Origin: Halapricum hydrolyticum
GTDB lineage: Archaea; Halobacteriota; Halobacteria; Halobacteriales; Haloarculaceae
Assembly: GCA_025517565.1 (NCBI GenBank)
Contig: JAOPKD010000013.1
Coordinates: 1 to 64,000 of the forward strand
Length of the DNA stretch: 64,000 nucleotides
Reading direction: 5' to 3'
Shown here: positions 27,699-36,047 of the stretch, piece after piece
Layout: every line of letters starts with the position of its first letter
Numbering within the stretch: position 1 is the stretch's first letter
Position numbers and translations under genes: made by a program
The notes under the pieces: model-generated
What the model saw: only the letters and a program-made list of their open reading frames with translations
Told to the model about the DNA's origin: nothing
The model's database searches: none

Positions 27699-27773
27699 CC
27701 TCGGGGTCGTCCGGAAATCGGAGATTTCCGTGATGACGAGAGACGAAGTCTCTCGAACCACTTGACCCCGAGG
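27699..27773. repeat. Compact three-stem palindromic element
   Basis: The outer arms CCTCGGGGTC (27699-27708) and GACCCCGAGG (27764-27773) are perfectly complementary. They enclose two perfect hairpins: CGGAAATC-GGA-GATTTCCG (27712-27730) and GAGAGAC-GAA-GTCTCTC (27738-27754). The 75 bases can therefore fold into a three-way junction as RNA or single-stranded DNA. It lies between the membrane genes and a broken IS5 transposase. It could be a mobile-element end, a non-autonomous element or a structured RNA. Confidence 0.75.
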
Positions 27774-27839
27774 CGGTTCACCAGGTGGTCGCTGTTATCC
27801 AAAAATGGGCTGTGGTGAATCGCCAGACGTAGCTTGATT

Positions 27840-28566
27840 TCACTGTTTCAGAGACTGCTTAATGTTGTGAACCGCACACATCAGAACGAGTTCTCGAAAT
27901 TCACCGTACCAAGTTCGCGCACGCACGGCGTCGCCGAGGGTGCGTTTGATTGTGGAGAAGACGGTCTCACACATCGCTCTCTGACGGTAGCGAGGCCCAT
28001 CGATCCGCGCGTCATGCGCGTGATCGATGGGCCGGAATTTGCGGTGCTTAATCAGTGGTCTGACGCCCTCTTCGCGGAGTTTTTCACGTAACTCCCTCCA
28101 GTCGTAGCCTTTGTCCGCAGCGAGGCTGGCGAGGGCGCCCGCGTTGCGGCGGGCGACCTGCCAGCCGAGTTGTGTGTCATGACGTTTCTCGGTCGTACAG
28201 TGAACGTCCAGAATTGCTTGAGTTTCTGTATCGACGAGAGCAGTTGTTTTGAGCGTCTGAACACGGTAATTCGTCCGACGGAAGTAGTGCTTGCTCGCGT
28301 TTTCGCGGTCGAAGAACGTCGCGTCGATGGCGGCGTGGCCGCTTGGCTCGTGCAACTGCGCCTCTCGGCGCAGCAGCACTCGCCAGAGTGCCGTCTTGAT
28401 TCTGTCAAACCGCTTCACTAGCGTCGAGTGATGCGGGAGATCTTCGACATAGGCATCGGCGGTTTCCCGCTTCAACTCCCTAGTTCTGGCGATCAAAGCC
28501 GACGCCGTCTACTGATTCACCAGAATCGATGAGTTCATAAGCCTTCGGACAAGCGGATCGTAACAT
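27840..28566 (-). pseudogene. IS5-family transposase with frameshift
   Basis: The main frame (27840 to about 28496) encodes most of an IS5-type DDE transposase: HAAIDATFFDREN (D), SLAADKGYDWRELREKL (D), RAMCETVFSTIKRTLGDAVR (E). All three catalytic residues are visible. The N-terminus, however, is in another frame. ATG 28566 opens MLRSACPKAYELIDSGESVD and runs to DRQN before a TAG at 28480-28482, where the +1 frame resumes with RELKRETADAYVEDLP. A one-base change or programmed shift is needed for a full product of about 240 residues. Element ends were not resolved. Confidence 0.75.
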
Positions 28567-28601
28567 ACGAACTACATTTTGGGACCAACAGCTTCACGTG
28601 A

Positions 28602-28799
28602 TTGGCTATTGTTGCGGGTTTTTATCTCCTACATTTTTCTATAGCTATTATAATTATCAATTGGACAGATAATATAATCGTACTGTTATTTTATCCCAGC
28701 ATTTTTATCTTTACAATCGGTTTGCTACGCTGGCTTGTGGTCTGGCCATCCAGCCTGAAGATCGGTGCAGGCACTGCCGAACGAGAGTTCGAGCCGTAG
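28602..28799 (+). CDS. Possible small membrane protein in AT-rich patch
   Basis: A 65-codon frame with a TTG start. It encodes two hydrophobic stretches (FYLLHFSIAIIIINW, IIVLLFYPSIFIFTIGLLRW) and ends SLKIGAGTAEREFEP. The DNA at about 28600-28740 is unusually AT-rich for this window, which suggests foreign or decayed DNA. No homology or ribosome-binding site supports it, so it may not be translated. Confidence 0.25.
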   Translation: MAIVAGFYLLHFSIAIIIINWTDNIIVLLFYPSIFIFTIGLLRWLVVWPSSLKIGAGTAEREFEP

Positions 28800-28832
28800 C
28801 CGGTCGGTGACAGTGGCGCAATTGTCAACCGA

Positions 28833-31502
28833 TCACTCGTAGATCAGGATCGTTGCCGTCCCGGATTCGAGGACGACGACCTCCTCGCCGGAGGCCGCGC
28901 GGTGTTCTTCGACGATGTCGACGGCCTCGCCAGGGATGACAGCGAGTTCGTCACCCAGGTCGACCTCGACCTCGGCGTGGCGGTCGAGCTGGTCTTTGAC
29001 TGCTTTGGGGTCCATCGACTCCAGCGCCGAGACGACCTGGCCTGCTTGGTCCCGGAACTCCGGTCCGATGACCGAGTGGTCGGGATCGACCTCGACGGGG
29101 ACGAGTTCGACGTTGGGCACGCCTTCGCGCATCAGCACCGGCGCGTTAACGGCTTCGCTGAGGTCGTAGGTGTCGATCGCTCGCTCCTCAGGTCCGTCGT
29201 CGGGGTAGACTTCGACTTTCTCCAGTTCGGCGTTGAGCGCCATCCCCTGGTCGGACTTCCAGCCGCGGATCGTCGAGGCCACGTCGACGATGATCTCGCC
29301 GGCCTGCTCGACGGCGGCCATGTCCTCGACTTCCTCGGGGTGGAGATCGATGTCGGGCCACTCGGTCGCGTGGACGCTCCCATCCGTGCTGGGCAGGGCG
29401 TCGTAGGCCTCCTCCGCGATGAAGGGGGCAAAGGGCGCGAGCATCTTCAGTGAGGCCGTCAGCGCGATGAACAGCCCCTGACGGGCGGCGTCGCGCTCGC
29501 CGGGTCGGCCCTCATAGAGCCGCCCCTTGATCAGTTCGAGGTAGTCGTCGGCCAGGTCGTGCCAGACGAACTCGCGGATCTCACGCAGTGCGGCGTCGAA
29601 GCGATAGTCGTCCATGTGCTCGGCCACAATCTCGGCGGTCTCGGCGGCCCGCGAGAGGATCCACCGGTCGATGTCTCGATAGGCCGGGTTGTCGAGTGGT
29701 TCGCGGTCCTCGTCGAGGTGTCCCGCTGCGAACTTCGTAATGTTCCAGACCTTGGTGTTGAACCGCGAGGCGGAGGTGACCTCCTTCCACTGGAACTGGA
29801 CGTCCTCGCCGCGCTTGCCCGCGAGCGCCATCGCCTGCCGGAAGGCGTCGGCGGAGTGTTCCTCGACGACCTCTTCGGGCTGGACGAAGTTGCCCCGGGA
29901 TTTGGACATCTTGTTACCGTCGTCACCGAAGACCATCCCGTTGATGAGGATCTCTTCCCACGGGATCTCGTCCACCAGCGCTCCCGTGCGCAGGAGCGTG
30001 TAGAACGCCCACGTCCGGATGATGTCGTGGCCCTGCGGCCGGAGCGTCGTCGGATGGAACGGTTCGTCGGGCCAGCCGCGGACGAAAAGCGGCGTGATAG
30101 AGGAATCCATCCACGTGTCCATCACGTCGGTCTCGCCCTCCCACTCGGTGCCGCCACACTCGGGGCATTCCTTGATTTCGGGGTCCTCCTCGGTGGGTTT
30201 GACCGGCAGTTCCTCGGGACCGGCGACGTGGATGTGGTCACACTCGTCGTTCGCACAGAACCACGCCGGGATGGGGGTCGCGAACACCCGCTGGCGGGAG
30301 ATGACCCAGTCCCACTCCATGCCTTCGGTCCACTCCTCCAGCCGATCGTACATGTGGTCGGGAATCCACTCGACCCCCCGAGCGCGGTCGAGGATCTCGT
30401 CCTGGTCGACCTCGACGAACCACTGCTCTTTGCTGAGGATCTCGATAGGCGTGTCACACCGCCAGCACTGCCCGACGTTCTGGGTCGTGGGTTCGGTGTC
30501 GTTGAGATATCCCTCTTCGTCGAGGTCCTCGGCGATGACCGTTTTTGCCTCGTCGATAGACAGGCCCTCGTACTCGCCGGCCTTCTCGTTGAGCTGGCCG
30601 TCCTCGGTGAAGGACATCCGCAGGTCCAGGTCGTGTTCGGCCCACCAGGTCACGTCCTGTTTGTCCCCGAAGGTACAGATCATCACCGCGCCGGTCCCGA
30701 ACTCGGGATCGGCCTCCTCGTCGGCGATGATCTCGACTTCCTGGCCGAACAGCGGAACCTCGAAGGTGTCGCCGATGCGGTCGACATATCGGTCGTCGTC
30801 CGGGTGGACCGCCATCGCGACGCACGAGGACAGCAGTTCCGGCCGAGTCGTGGCGATCTCGACGTCCTCGCCCTCTTCGTCGGCGCTGGGGAACGTGATG
30901 TAGTGGAGGGTCCCCTCGACGCCCTCTTCGGTCTCGACCTCGGCGTCGGCGATGGCCGTCTCACAGCGCGGACACCAGTTGACCGGGTGCTCGTCGCGGT
31001 AGACGAGATCGTCGTCGGCCATCTCGACGAACGACTCCTGGGTCGTTCCCCAGTACTCGGGGTCCATCGTCCGGAACTCCTGCTCCCAGTCCTGGGAGAA
31101 CCCCAGCATGTGCATCGTGTCTTTCATCGCGTCGATCTGCTCGTGGGTGTGGTCGATGCACATCTGGCGGAACTCCTCGCGCGGGACGTCCGTGCGGTGG
31201 ATCCCCTCGTTCTCCTCGACTTTCACCTCGGTCGGGAGTCCGTGGCAGTCCCAGCCCTGGGGGAAGAGCACCTCCTCGCCCTGCAGGCGGTGATAGCGCG
31301 CGGCGAAGTCCATGTAACACCACCCGAGGGCGTTGCCGATGTGGAGGTTCCCCGTCGGGTACGGCGGCGGCGTGTCGATCACGTAATCCGTGTCGGGATC
31401 AGCCGCCTCGGCGTCGTAGCTGTAGAGATCCATCTCCTGCCATTGCTGGCGCCAGTACTGCTCGCGGTCGTCCGGGTCGTAGGTGTCTGGAAGGTCACTC
31501 AT
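28833..31502 (-). CDS. valS: Valyl-tRNA synthetase
   Basis: An 889-residue class I aminoacyl-tRNA synthetase that charges tRNA-Val. The HIGH motif appears as [14 protein letters not shown] (about residues 48-61) and KMSKS as [10 protein letters not shown] (about 524-533). Between them lies the CP1 editing domain ([20 protein letters not shown]). Zinc-binding Cys pairs are visible (NWCPRCE, CWRCD, ECPECGG). The start [20 protein letters not shown] at 31502 is well placed. The length matches archaeal ValRS. It is monocistronic. Confidence 0.96.
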   Translation of the reverse strand: MSDLPDTYDPDDREQYWRQQWQEMDLYSYDAEAADPDTDYVIDTPPPYPTGNLHIGNALGWCYMDFAARYHRLQGEEVLFPQGWDCHGLPTEVKVEENEGIHRTDVPREEFRQMCIDHTHEQIDAMKDTMHMLGFSQDWEQEFRTMDPEYWGTTQESFVEMADDDLVYRDEHPVNWCPRCETAIADAEVETEEGVEGTLHYITFPSADEEGEDVEIATTRPELLSSCVAMAVHPDDDRYVDRIGDTFEVPLFGQEVEIIADEEADPEFGTGAVMICTFGDKQDVTWWAEHDLDLRMSFTEDGQLNEKAGEYEGLSIDEAKTVIAEDLDEEGYLNDTEPTTQNVGQCWRCDTPIEILSKEQWFVEVDQDEILDRARGVEWIPDHMYDRLEEWTEGMEWDWVISRQRVFATPIPAWFCANDECDHIHVAGPEELPVKPTEEDPEIKECPECGGTEWEGETDVMDTWMDSSITPLFVRGWPDEPFHPTTLRPQGHDIIRTWAFYTLLRTGALVDEIPWEEILINGMVFGDDGNKMSKSRGNFVQPEEVVEEHSADAFRQAMALAGKRGEDVQFQWKEVTSASRFNTKVWNITKFAAGHLDEDREPLDNPAYRDIDRWILSRAAETAEIVAEHMDDYRFDAALREIREFVWHDLADDYLELIKGRLYEGRPGERDAARQGLFIALTASLKMLAPFAPFIAEEAYDALPSTDGSVHATEWPDIDLHPEEVEDMAAVEQAGEIIVDVASTIRGWKSDQGMALNAELEKVEVYPDDGPEERAIDTYDLSEAVNAPVLMREGVPNVELVPVEVDPDHSVIGPEFRDQAGQVVSALESMDPKAVKDQLDRHAEVEVDLGDELAVIPGEAVDIVEEHRAASGEEVVVLESGTATILIYE

Positions 31503-31838
31503 GGGTAAGAGAGGTGTCGTGGCTGGTCGCCGGACCGGCGTGAAAACGTACCTGCGTCGCTATCGTACTACCGACGACATCAGAGCCATATCTGAACGAT
31601 TGCAATGTCGGTTGTATAAACTTTCGCTTCCGTGCCGGCGCGTGACACTGTCGCTCCCGTCGGGGTCCGAACTCGTCGAAGACACCGATCTGCAATTCTG
31701 TCGTTCCGGCTCAGAGAGTGCTGTCCAGAGTGGCTGTACCAGGCTGGCCACGAGCGCCGGTTAAATCCGATTAAATCGAGCTAATCGAAGACGAGCGTCG
31801 GCCCAGTTTATTGTGACCTCGCCCGATGGACCGAGTGC
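31503..31838. other. Intergenic region between valS and secreted acidic protein gene
   Basis: 336 bases between divergent genes. It holds the putative TATA box TTTATTG (about 31806-31812) for the gene at 31839 and a minus-strand TTTATA-like box near 31617-31622 that may serve valS with a long leader. No convincing coding frame. The valS leader would be about 90-110 nt, so a leader structure is possible but I could not define one. Confidence 0.4.
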
Positions 31839-32429
31839 ATGAGCCGACTCAAAACTGCTATCCTGATCGTTGCCGCTCTCGTCGGCATCGCCGGCGTCGC
31901 CGCGGCGACCGGTGCGGTCGAGACTGGGGCCGAAGCGATCGCACAGACGGACGAAGCAACAACTCCCACCCACGCCGACGCGACGGCGGTGCTGGACAAC
32001 GGGACGCTCGAAGTAACTGTCTCCGCCGACGGTAGTCCCGCCGAGAACGTCTCAGTCACCTACGACGATCAAACGCAACTGACCGACGGAAACGGAACTG
32101 TCTCGTTCAATCTCTCCGAAGACGACGAGGACGAGACAGAGTTCGAACTCCAGAAAGACGGCTTCGAAGGCGAACTCAAGTACGTACTCAGTGACGGATC
32201 CCTGACGCTGGTCGAAGAGGAGTACGAGTACGACATTGAGAGCGCGGAGGACGAGCACGATGAAGGCGACGAGGCCGAAGAAGACGAGGAGATTGAAGAC
32301 GACGAACACGACGACGAAGCCGCAGAGGACGAGCATGATGAAGATGACGAAGAGGACGAGGAGATTGAAGACGACGAACACGACGACGAAGCCGAAGAGA
32401 ACGAACCTGACGACGAAGACGACAGCTGA
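31839..32429 (+). CDS. Secreted acidic-repeat protein
   Basis: 196 residues. The N-terminal signal peptide MSRLKTAILIVAALVGIAGV ends with a likely AxA-type site near VAAATGAVETGA. Residues about 45-125 form a small beta domain (LEVTVSADGSPAENVSVTYD), Ig-like or carboxypeptidase-regulatory-like. The C-terminal 70 residues are almost entirely Asp/Glu/His and carry a repeat EIEDDEHDDEA. The tail could bind Ca2+ or other divalent metals (inference). A TATA-like TTTATTG lies about 27 bases upstream. Confidence 0.72.
   Translation: MSRLKTAILIVAALVGIAGVAAATGAVETGAEAIAQTDEATTPTHADATAVLDNGTLEVTVSADGSPAENVSVTYDDQTQLTDGNGTVSFNLSEDDEDETEFELQKDGFEGELKYVLSDGSLTLVEEEYEYDIESAEDEHDEGDEAEEDEEIEDDEHDDEAAEDEHDEDDEEDEEIEDDEHDDEAEENEPDDEDDS
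32283..32394 (+). repeat. 40-base direct repeat, period 72, in acidic tail
   Basis: Bases 32283-32322 and 32355-32394 are identical over 40 bases, with a 72-base (24-codon) offset. They encode the repeated DEEIEDDEHDDEA unit. The perfect identity points to a recent duplication or conversion, and the acidic tail may vary in copy number between strains. Confidence 0.85.
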
Positions 32430-32653
32430 GCAGACCCCGTGACGTATTGAGGTCAGGCCGGGGGCACTCGTCTCGGCCGCCTGTAACGTCCGAGTGTCGT
32501 CGGGACGCGTGTCCGTCGTGGAACGGTCTGATTTTCCCGCGGAAATGAGATAGACCCCGTTGAGCGGGTATCACCGAAAGACAGCATCCCGAACGCGTCG
32601 GGACCTTCGGCCGCTTCCGAGAATCGTCGGCCCACCCGACTACTTCGACTGTT
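32430..32653. other. Intergenic region
   Basis: 224 bases after the acidic-repeat gene. No ORF, RNA or clear repeat was recognised. Confidence 0.4.
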
Positions 32654-32757
32654 TCAACGCGGTTCTTCGACCCGCTCCTCGCCCTCGAAATGCGCGGAGT
32701 TGTCCTGCGGATCGTAGCCCAGTGCCTCGCGAGCGCGCTCGATGGAGTAGTCCTTTC
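32654..32757 (-). pseudogene. Displaced 3' end of azf
   Basis: Read on the minus strand this encodes RKDYSIERAREALGYDPQDN, continuing SAHFEGEERVEEPR and TGA (32654-32656). It matches the C-terminus of the intact azf product at 34746-35516 (RKYYSIERAREALGYDPQDN, ending HFDGEEKVVEES). A stretch of 44 bases (32691-32734) is identical to 34783-34826. About 2 kb of DNA with a PQQ lipoprotein gene separates the two ends. This mirrors the chorismate mutase tail duplication at 4.7-5.9 kb. Confidence 0.85.
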
Positions 32758-33030
32758 GTGTGAAGTCGATTATCGAACACACTTTTTCGGTGGCAAGCAG
32801 ATAGCAAGCTGAGAGGGATTCATAGAACCGTTATCATACCCTACCTGCGAGTTGGTAGAGACAATGTGCATCTCTAACATCCGACATACTGTCTGTTTCT
32901 AACGACATTATCAGAGCGTTGCTACTACACAGCACGTCTCTCGAACTGATCGGAAATTTTCCTTGTAGTCCTTAGATCAGTCAGTATCTGGGTAGTCGTA
33001 ACCGAAGAGCGGTTACTCTACACCTTTCCG
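32758..33030. other. Left flank of inserted segment
   Basis: 273 bases, more AT-rich than the surrounding core genes, without a coding frame that looks real. It contains the left 14-base inverted repeat (32850-32863). Confidence 0.45.
32850..32863. repeat. Left 14-base inverted repeat of lipoprotein cassette
   Basis: AGTTGGTAGAGACA is the exact reverse complement of TGTCTCTACCAACT at 34598-34611. The pair brackets the PQQ-repeat lipoprotein gene (1.76 kb between outer ends). Confidence 0.7.
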
Positions 33031-34329
33031 TTAGGCAGTAGAAAGTGGTACTGGAACACCCATGAGCCGATCCCTCTTCTCGAAGACAATATACTCGTCA
33101 AAGACACCGATAACTCGCGGTTGGTCTGTTGTCGGGAGTTGCGCAGACCATTGACGATGGCCCGTCTCAACGTCGAATGCTTTTATCACTGGCTCTTGGT
33201 CAGTCTCCCGTGTGATGAGGATCAGATCCCCATCAGCGATCAAAAGCCGACTCTCGTCATAGTCTGATCCAAGTGAGTACGCCCACCGCCGGTCCCCGTC
33301 TACACGGTCGTAACTGGCGAGTGTCGTCCCGGACTGCTGAAACAGTGAGTCCGTCCCCACGCACATCTCCGGGTATCCGTCGGCGTTCGTCGTTACGACC
33401 CATCGTTTCTCACCGGTCGCCGCAGTCAGAGCCGTCAGATTTCCGCTGTCGTCGCCGATGTAGATATTCGGGACCTCAGAGGAACTCGATGACGAATGTT
33501 GGGCGAACTCGTAGACGCCTGCAGATGACTGCTCCCATAGATGTGCTCCATCAGGCAGTGAATAGTAATGAACCATATCTTCCAAGAACAGACAGAGTGT
33601 ATCACCAACGACCTGTACCCCAGCACTATAGCCCTCGCCGGGCGTCCGTCTCCACGCCACGTCACCAGTCGCTATATCAAGTGCGGTGAGGCCGTCCACG
33701 ATGGAGTAGATCAGACAGAGGCCGTGTGACACTGCCGATCCCATATCCATCCCTGTCACGGTCCGCCACCTTTCCTCTCCAGTTTCGGCGTCCAACGCGA
33801 ATACTGGTGTTTTAGCCGGATCATCAGTGATTTGGCCGACAAAAACCGTGTCCTCAGTCACTGAAATTATATTCTGAGCAACTGTATCGAGGGTTGTCGC
33901 CCATCGCTGCTCGCCAGACGCTGTATCGTACGCACCGACTTCACCGACATAATTGGTACCAAAACTGGTTCCGGACACCATCGCCGTGTAGTACACTGTC
34001 GAGCCAGCGACAGTGAGATTGTAGGGTCGTTCGACGGAATACCAGTCAACGGTGGTGTTTTTAGTCCAGATTATCTCCCTGGCCGGGGAAAGGCAAGTGA
34101 GAGCCGCGTCCGTAGCAATGTGCAACCCGTCACCGGCCCCGAAGGTTATGAATCTTTTATTTGGCGGGTCATATTCCCATATTCTGGAGGAGGTCACTGA
34201 TTCGAACTCCCCCGGTGGCGAGTCAGTCGGAGCCTCGTACGACAGCCTATTCTCCGGCGTGCTGTTATTCGACAAACAGCCTGCACCGAGCATGACTGCA
34301 GCCGAAGCGAGGTACTGACGACGCTCCAT
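33031..34329 (-). CDS. PQQ-like beta-propeller lipoprotein
   Basis: 432 residues. The signal MERRQYLASAAVMLGAGCLS has a lipobox (LGAGC), so the protein is probably lipid-anchored outside the cell. The body shows repeated PQQ-type blades: YDTASGEQRWATTLD, LDAETGEERWRTVTG, LDIATGDVAWRRTPG, LTAATGEKRWVVTTN, YDRVDGDRRWAYSLG, FDVETGHRQWSAQLP. This gives at least six blades of a beta-propeller. Such proteins serve as scaffolds (BamB-like) or sugar/alcohol-related proteins; no dehydrogenase residues are evident. The ATG at 34329 follows a TATTTTATT box about 27 bases upstream. Codon use is less GC-biased than in neighbours, consistent with acquisition. Confidence 0.85.
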   Translation of the reverse strand: MERRQYLASAAVMLGAGCLSNNSTPENRLSYEAPTDSPPGEFESVTSSRIWEYDPPNKRFITFGAGDGLHIATDAALTCLSPAREIIWTKNTTVDWYSVERPYNLTVAGSTVYYTAMVSGTSFGTNYVGEVGAYDTASGEQRWATTLDTVAQNIISVTEDTVFVGQITDDPAKTPVFALDAETGEERWRTVTGMDMGSAVSHGLCLIYSIVDGLTALDIATGDVAWRRTPGEGYSAGVQVVGDTLCLFLEDMVHYYSLPDGAHLWEQSSAGVYEFAQHSSSSSSEVPNIYIGDDSGNLTALTAATGEKRWVVTTNADGYPEMCVGTDSLFQQSGTTLASYDRVDGDRRWAYSLGSDYDESRLLIADGDLILITRETDQEPVIKAFDVETGHRQWSAQLPTTDQPRVIGVFDEYIVFEKRDRLMGVPVPLSTA

Positions 34330-34745
34330 CGGTAATCTATTAAATAGTTGCCAATCAATAAAATACCAACGGCTGTTACACTCACTTTTCATATTTTCCA
34401 GTGAATGAGGCGAAGAGTAGCAGAGAGAAGTCCGACAGGTAAAACGAGCACTCAGTTTTCACGCTCCGTCACGAACCTGATTCGCTTGGGAGTAGGGAAA
34501 GAAATGAAGCCGGTTGCTACCCTCATCCTCTATATCTTGCACGGCGTTCTTGACAGTTTCCGAGTGAGTCAACCACCTGATCAGTGCGTAAGTTCCCTGT
34601 CTCTACCAACTACCGAAAGAACTAGAACCCCTCACGACAACACTACAAGCGAACCGACGGATGGCGACGACCACCTTACAGGCAGTGTACAACAACAAAA
34701 GCAGGGTCGGAAAATCGGCAGAAATCCCGATTTGCTTAGACAGCC
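34330..34745. other. Right flank of inserted segment, no gene recognised
   Basis: 416 bases with the lipoprotein promoter (minus-strand TATTTTATT, about 34355-34366) and the right inverted repeat at 34598-34611. Frames present are short and unconvincing; one starting at 34661 (MATTTLQAVYNNKSR) looks transposase-leader-like but runs into azf antisense. Confidence 0.45.
34598..34611. repeat. Right 14-base inverted repeat of lipoprotein cassette
   Basis: TGTCTCTACCAACT is the exact reverse complement of 32850-32863. No matching target-site duplication was found immediately outside the pair. Confidence 0.7.
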
Positions 34746-35516
34746 TTAGCTTTCTTCAACGACCTTCTCCTCGCCGTCGAAGTGCGCGGAGTTGTCCTGC
34801 GGATCGTAGCCCAGTGCCTCGCGAGCCCGTTCGATGGAGTAGTACTTGCGGTCGTTGTCGGAGATTCCGTAGACGATTTCGAAGTCGTAGTCGGCTTCGA
34901 GCGCGCGCTGGTGGAGGTGCGCACAGTCGGGGTAGGAGAGCCACATCGCTTGGCCGCGCTCGTAGTCGATCGGCGGGTGACCACGGGTGAGGTTACCGAT
35001 GCGGACGTTACAGACGTCGATGCCGTAGGTGTCGTGGTAGTACCGGCCGAGGACCTCGCCGGTGGCCTTCGAAACGCCGTAGAGGTTGCCGGGACGGGGG
35101 AGTTCGGTCCCGTCGAGCAGGAAATCGTCGTCCTCGCGGTACATCTCGGGGGTGCGCTCGTCGGTCTCGAAGGCCCCGACGGCGTGGTTCGAGGAGGCGT
35201 AGACGAACTTCTCGACGCCCTCCTCGACCGCGGCCTCGTACATCTTCTGGGTGCCGTCGATGTTGTTCGCCAGCACGCTATCCCAGGATGCTTCCGGCCT
35301 GGGATCGCCGGCGAGGTGGATGATTGCGCCGACGCCCTCGACGGCGGCCCGGACGAGCGCGTCGTCGGTGACGTCGCCAATCATGTACTCGTGGTCGGGC
35401 TCTCCGTCCGGTGGGCTATGCAGTAGCAGTCGCCACTCGTATTCTTCGGCGAGTCCGTCGAGGATCGCCTCGCCGACGCGACCGCCAGCACCCGTGAGCA
35501 GAACGGGATCGTCCAT
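34746..35516 (-). CDS. azf: NAD-dependent glucose-6-phosphate dehydrogenase, Azf type
   Basis: A 256-residue extended SDR. It has the N-terminal MDDPVLLTGAGGRVGEAILD (GxxGxxG), AIIHLAGDPRPEASWDSV, active-site VYASSNHAVGAF and YGVSKATGEVLGRYYHDTYG (YxxxK), and GQAMWLSYPDCAHL. This pattern matches the haloarchaeal Azf enzyme that starts the oxidative pentose phosphate pathway with NAD+; uronate dehydrogenases are close relatives. The C-terminus (about the last 34 codons) is duplicated in diverged form at 32654-32757, so the present tail may have come with the inserted DNA downstream. Confidence 0.78.
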   Translation of the reverse strand: MDDPVLLTGAGGRVGEAILDGLAEEYEWRLLLHSPPDGEPDHEYMIGDVTDDALVRAAVEGVGAIIHLAGDPRPEASWDSVLANNIDGTQKMYEAAVEEGVEKFVYASSNHAVGAFETDERTPEMYREDDDFLLDGTELPRPGNLYGVSKATGEVLGRYYHDTYGIDVCNVRIGNLTRGHPPIDYERGQAMWLSYPDCAHLHQRALEADYDFEIVYGISDNDRKYYSIERAREALGYDPQDNSAHFDGEEKVVEES

Positions 35517-35640
35517 CGAGTGTATCTGTGCGACCGGCCAGTAAGTAAGATGCGGTTCGCCCCGCGAGCGCCCCCTGTTGGACGGTCACACGGCCGTCCG
35601 GTCCGAAGCGCGTTTCCCCTCGGCTCACTATTGAACGGAT

Positions 35641-35988
35641 ATGCCCACTGACGCCGAGCAGGCCTGCTTCGAGGCCGGCATCAAGTTCGGCTCGCTGTAC
35701 CATCAGTTCGCCGGGACGCCGATCAGTCTCGAGAGTGCCGACAGTCTCGCACGAGCGATGGCGGAAGCGATCGAGAACCAGCCCTACTGTGAGTCCGTGA
35801 CTGTCGACATCCGGACGGACGTGCTCGAGGCCGCCCTGGCGGAGGGAGCGGCCGACTACACGGAATTCACGGGCCGGTTCGCCGAGATCGAGATCGTGAT
35901 CGACTACGAAGGCAACGAGGTCGTCGCGCGCATGGAGATGGACGACGGGTATCCGCTGATGCGACTCGAGAGTATCGAGAGACAGTGA
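35641..35988 (+). CDS. mptD: Putative archaeal dihydroneopterin aldolase (MptD-like)
   Basis: A 115-residue protein with AEQACFEAGIKFGSLYHQFA near the N-terminus, the hallmark of the DUF381/MptD family. An acidic beta-rich remainder (FAEIEIVIDYEGNEVVARME) follows. MptD cleaves 7,8-dihydroneopterin in archaeal pterin and methanopterin-type cofactor synthesis. The length matches the family. The assignment rests on the N-terminal motif, so it is moderately secure. Confidence 0.65.
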   Translation: MPTDAEQACFEAGIKFGSLYHQFAGTPISLESADSLARAMAEAIENQPYCESVTVDIRTDVLEAALAEGAADYTEFTGRFAEIEIVIDYEGNEVVARMEMDDGYPLMRLESIERQ

Positions 35989-36047
35989 CGCGATGGTGAG
36001 CGTCAAGTGACGGTGGCCTTTTTGTTCACTCCGGGAGGAGGCCACGT

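Noticed and set aside
29559..31508. 649-codon plus-strand frame over valS.
   Set aside because: Antisense of a clear valyl-tRNA synthetase; Val/Asp/Leu/Arg-biased composition, no recognisable domain.
34661..34745. Frame starting MATTTLQAVYNN as a transposase N-terminus.
   Set aside because: It soon runs into sequence antisense to azf and has no further transposase similarity that I can see.
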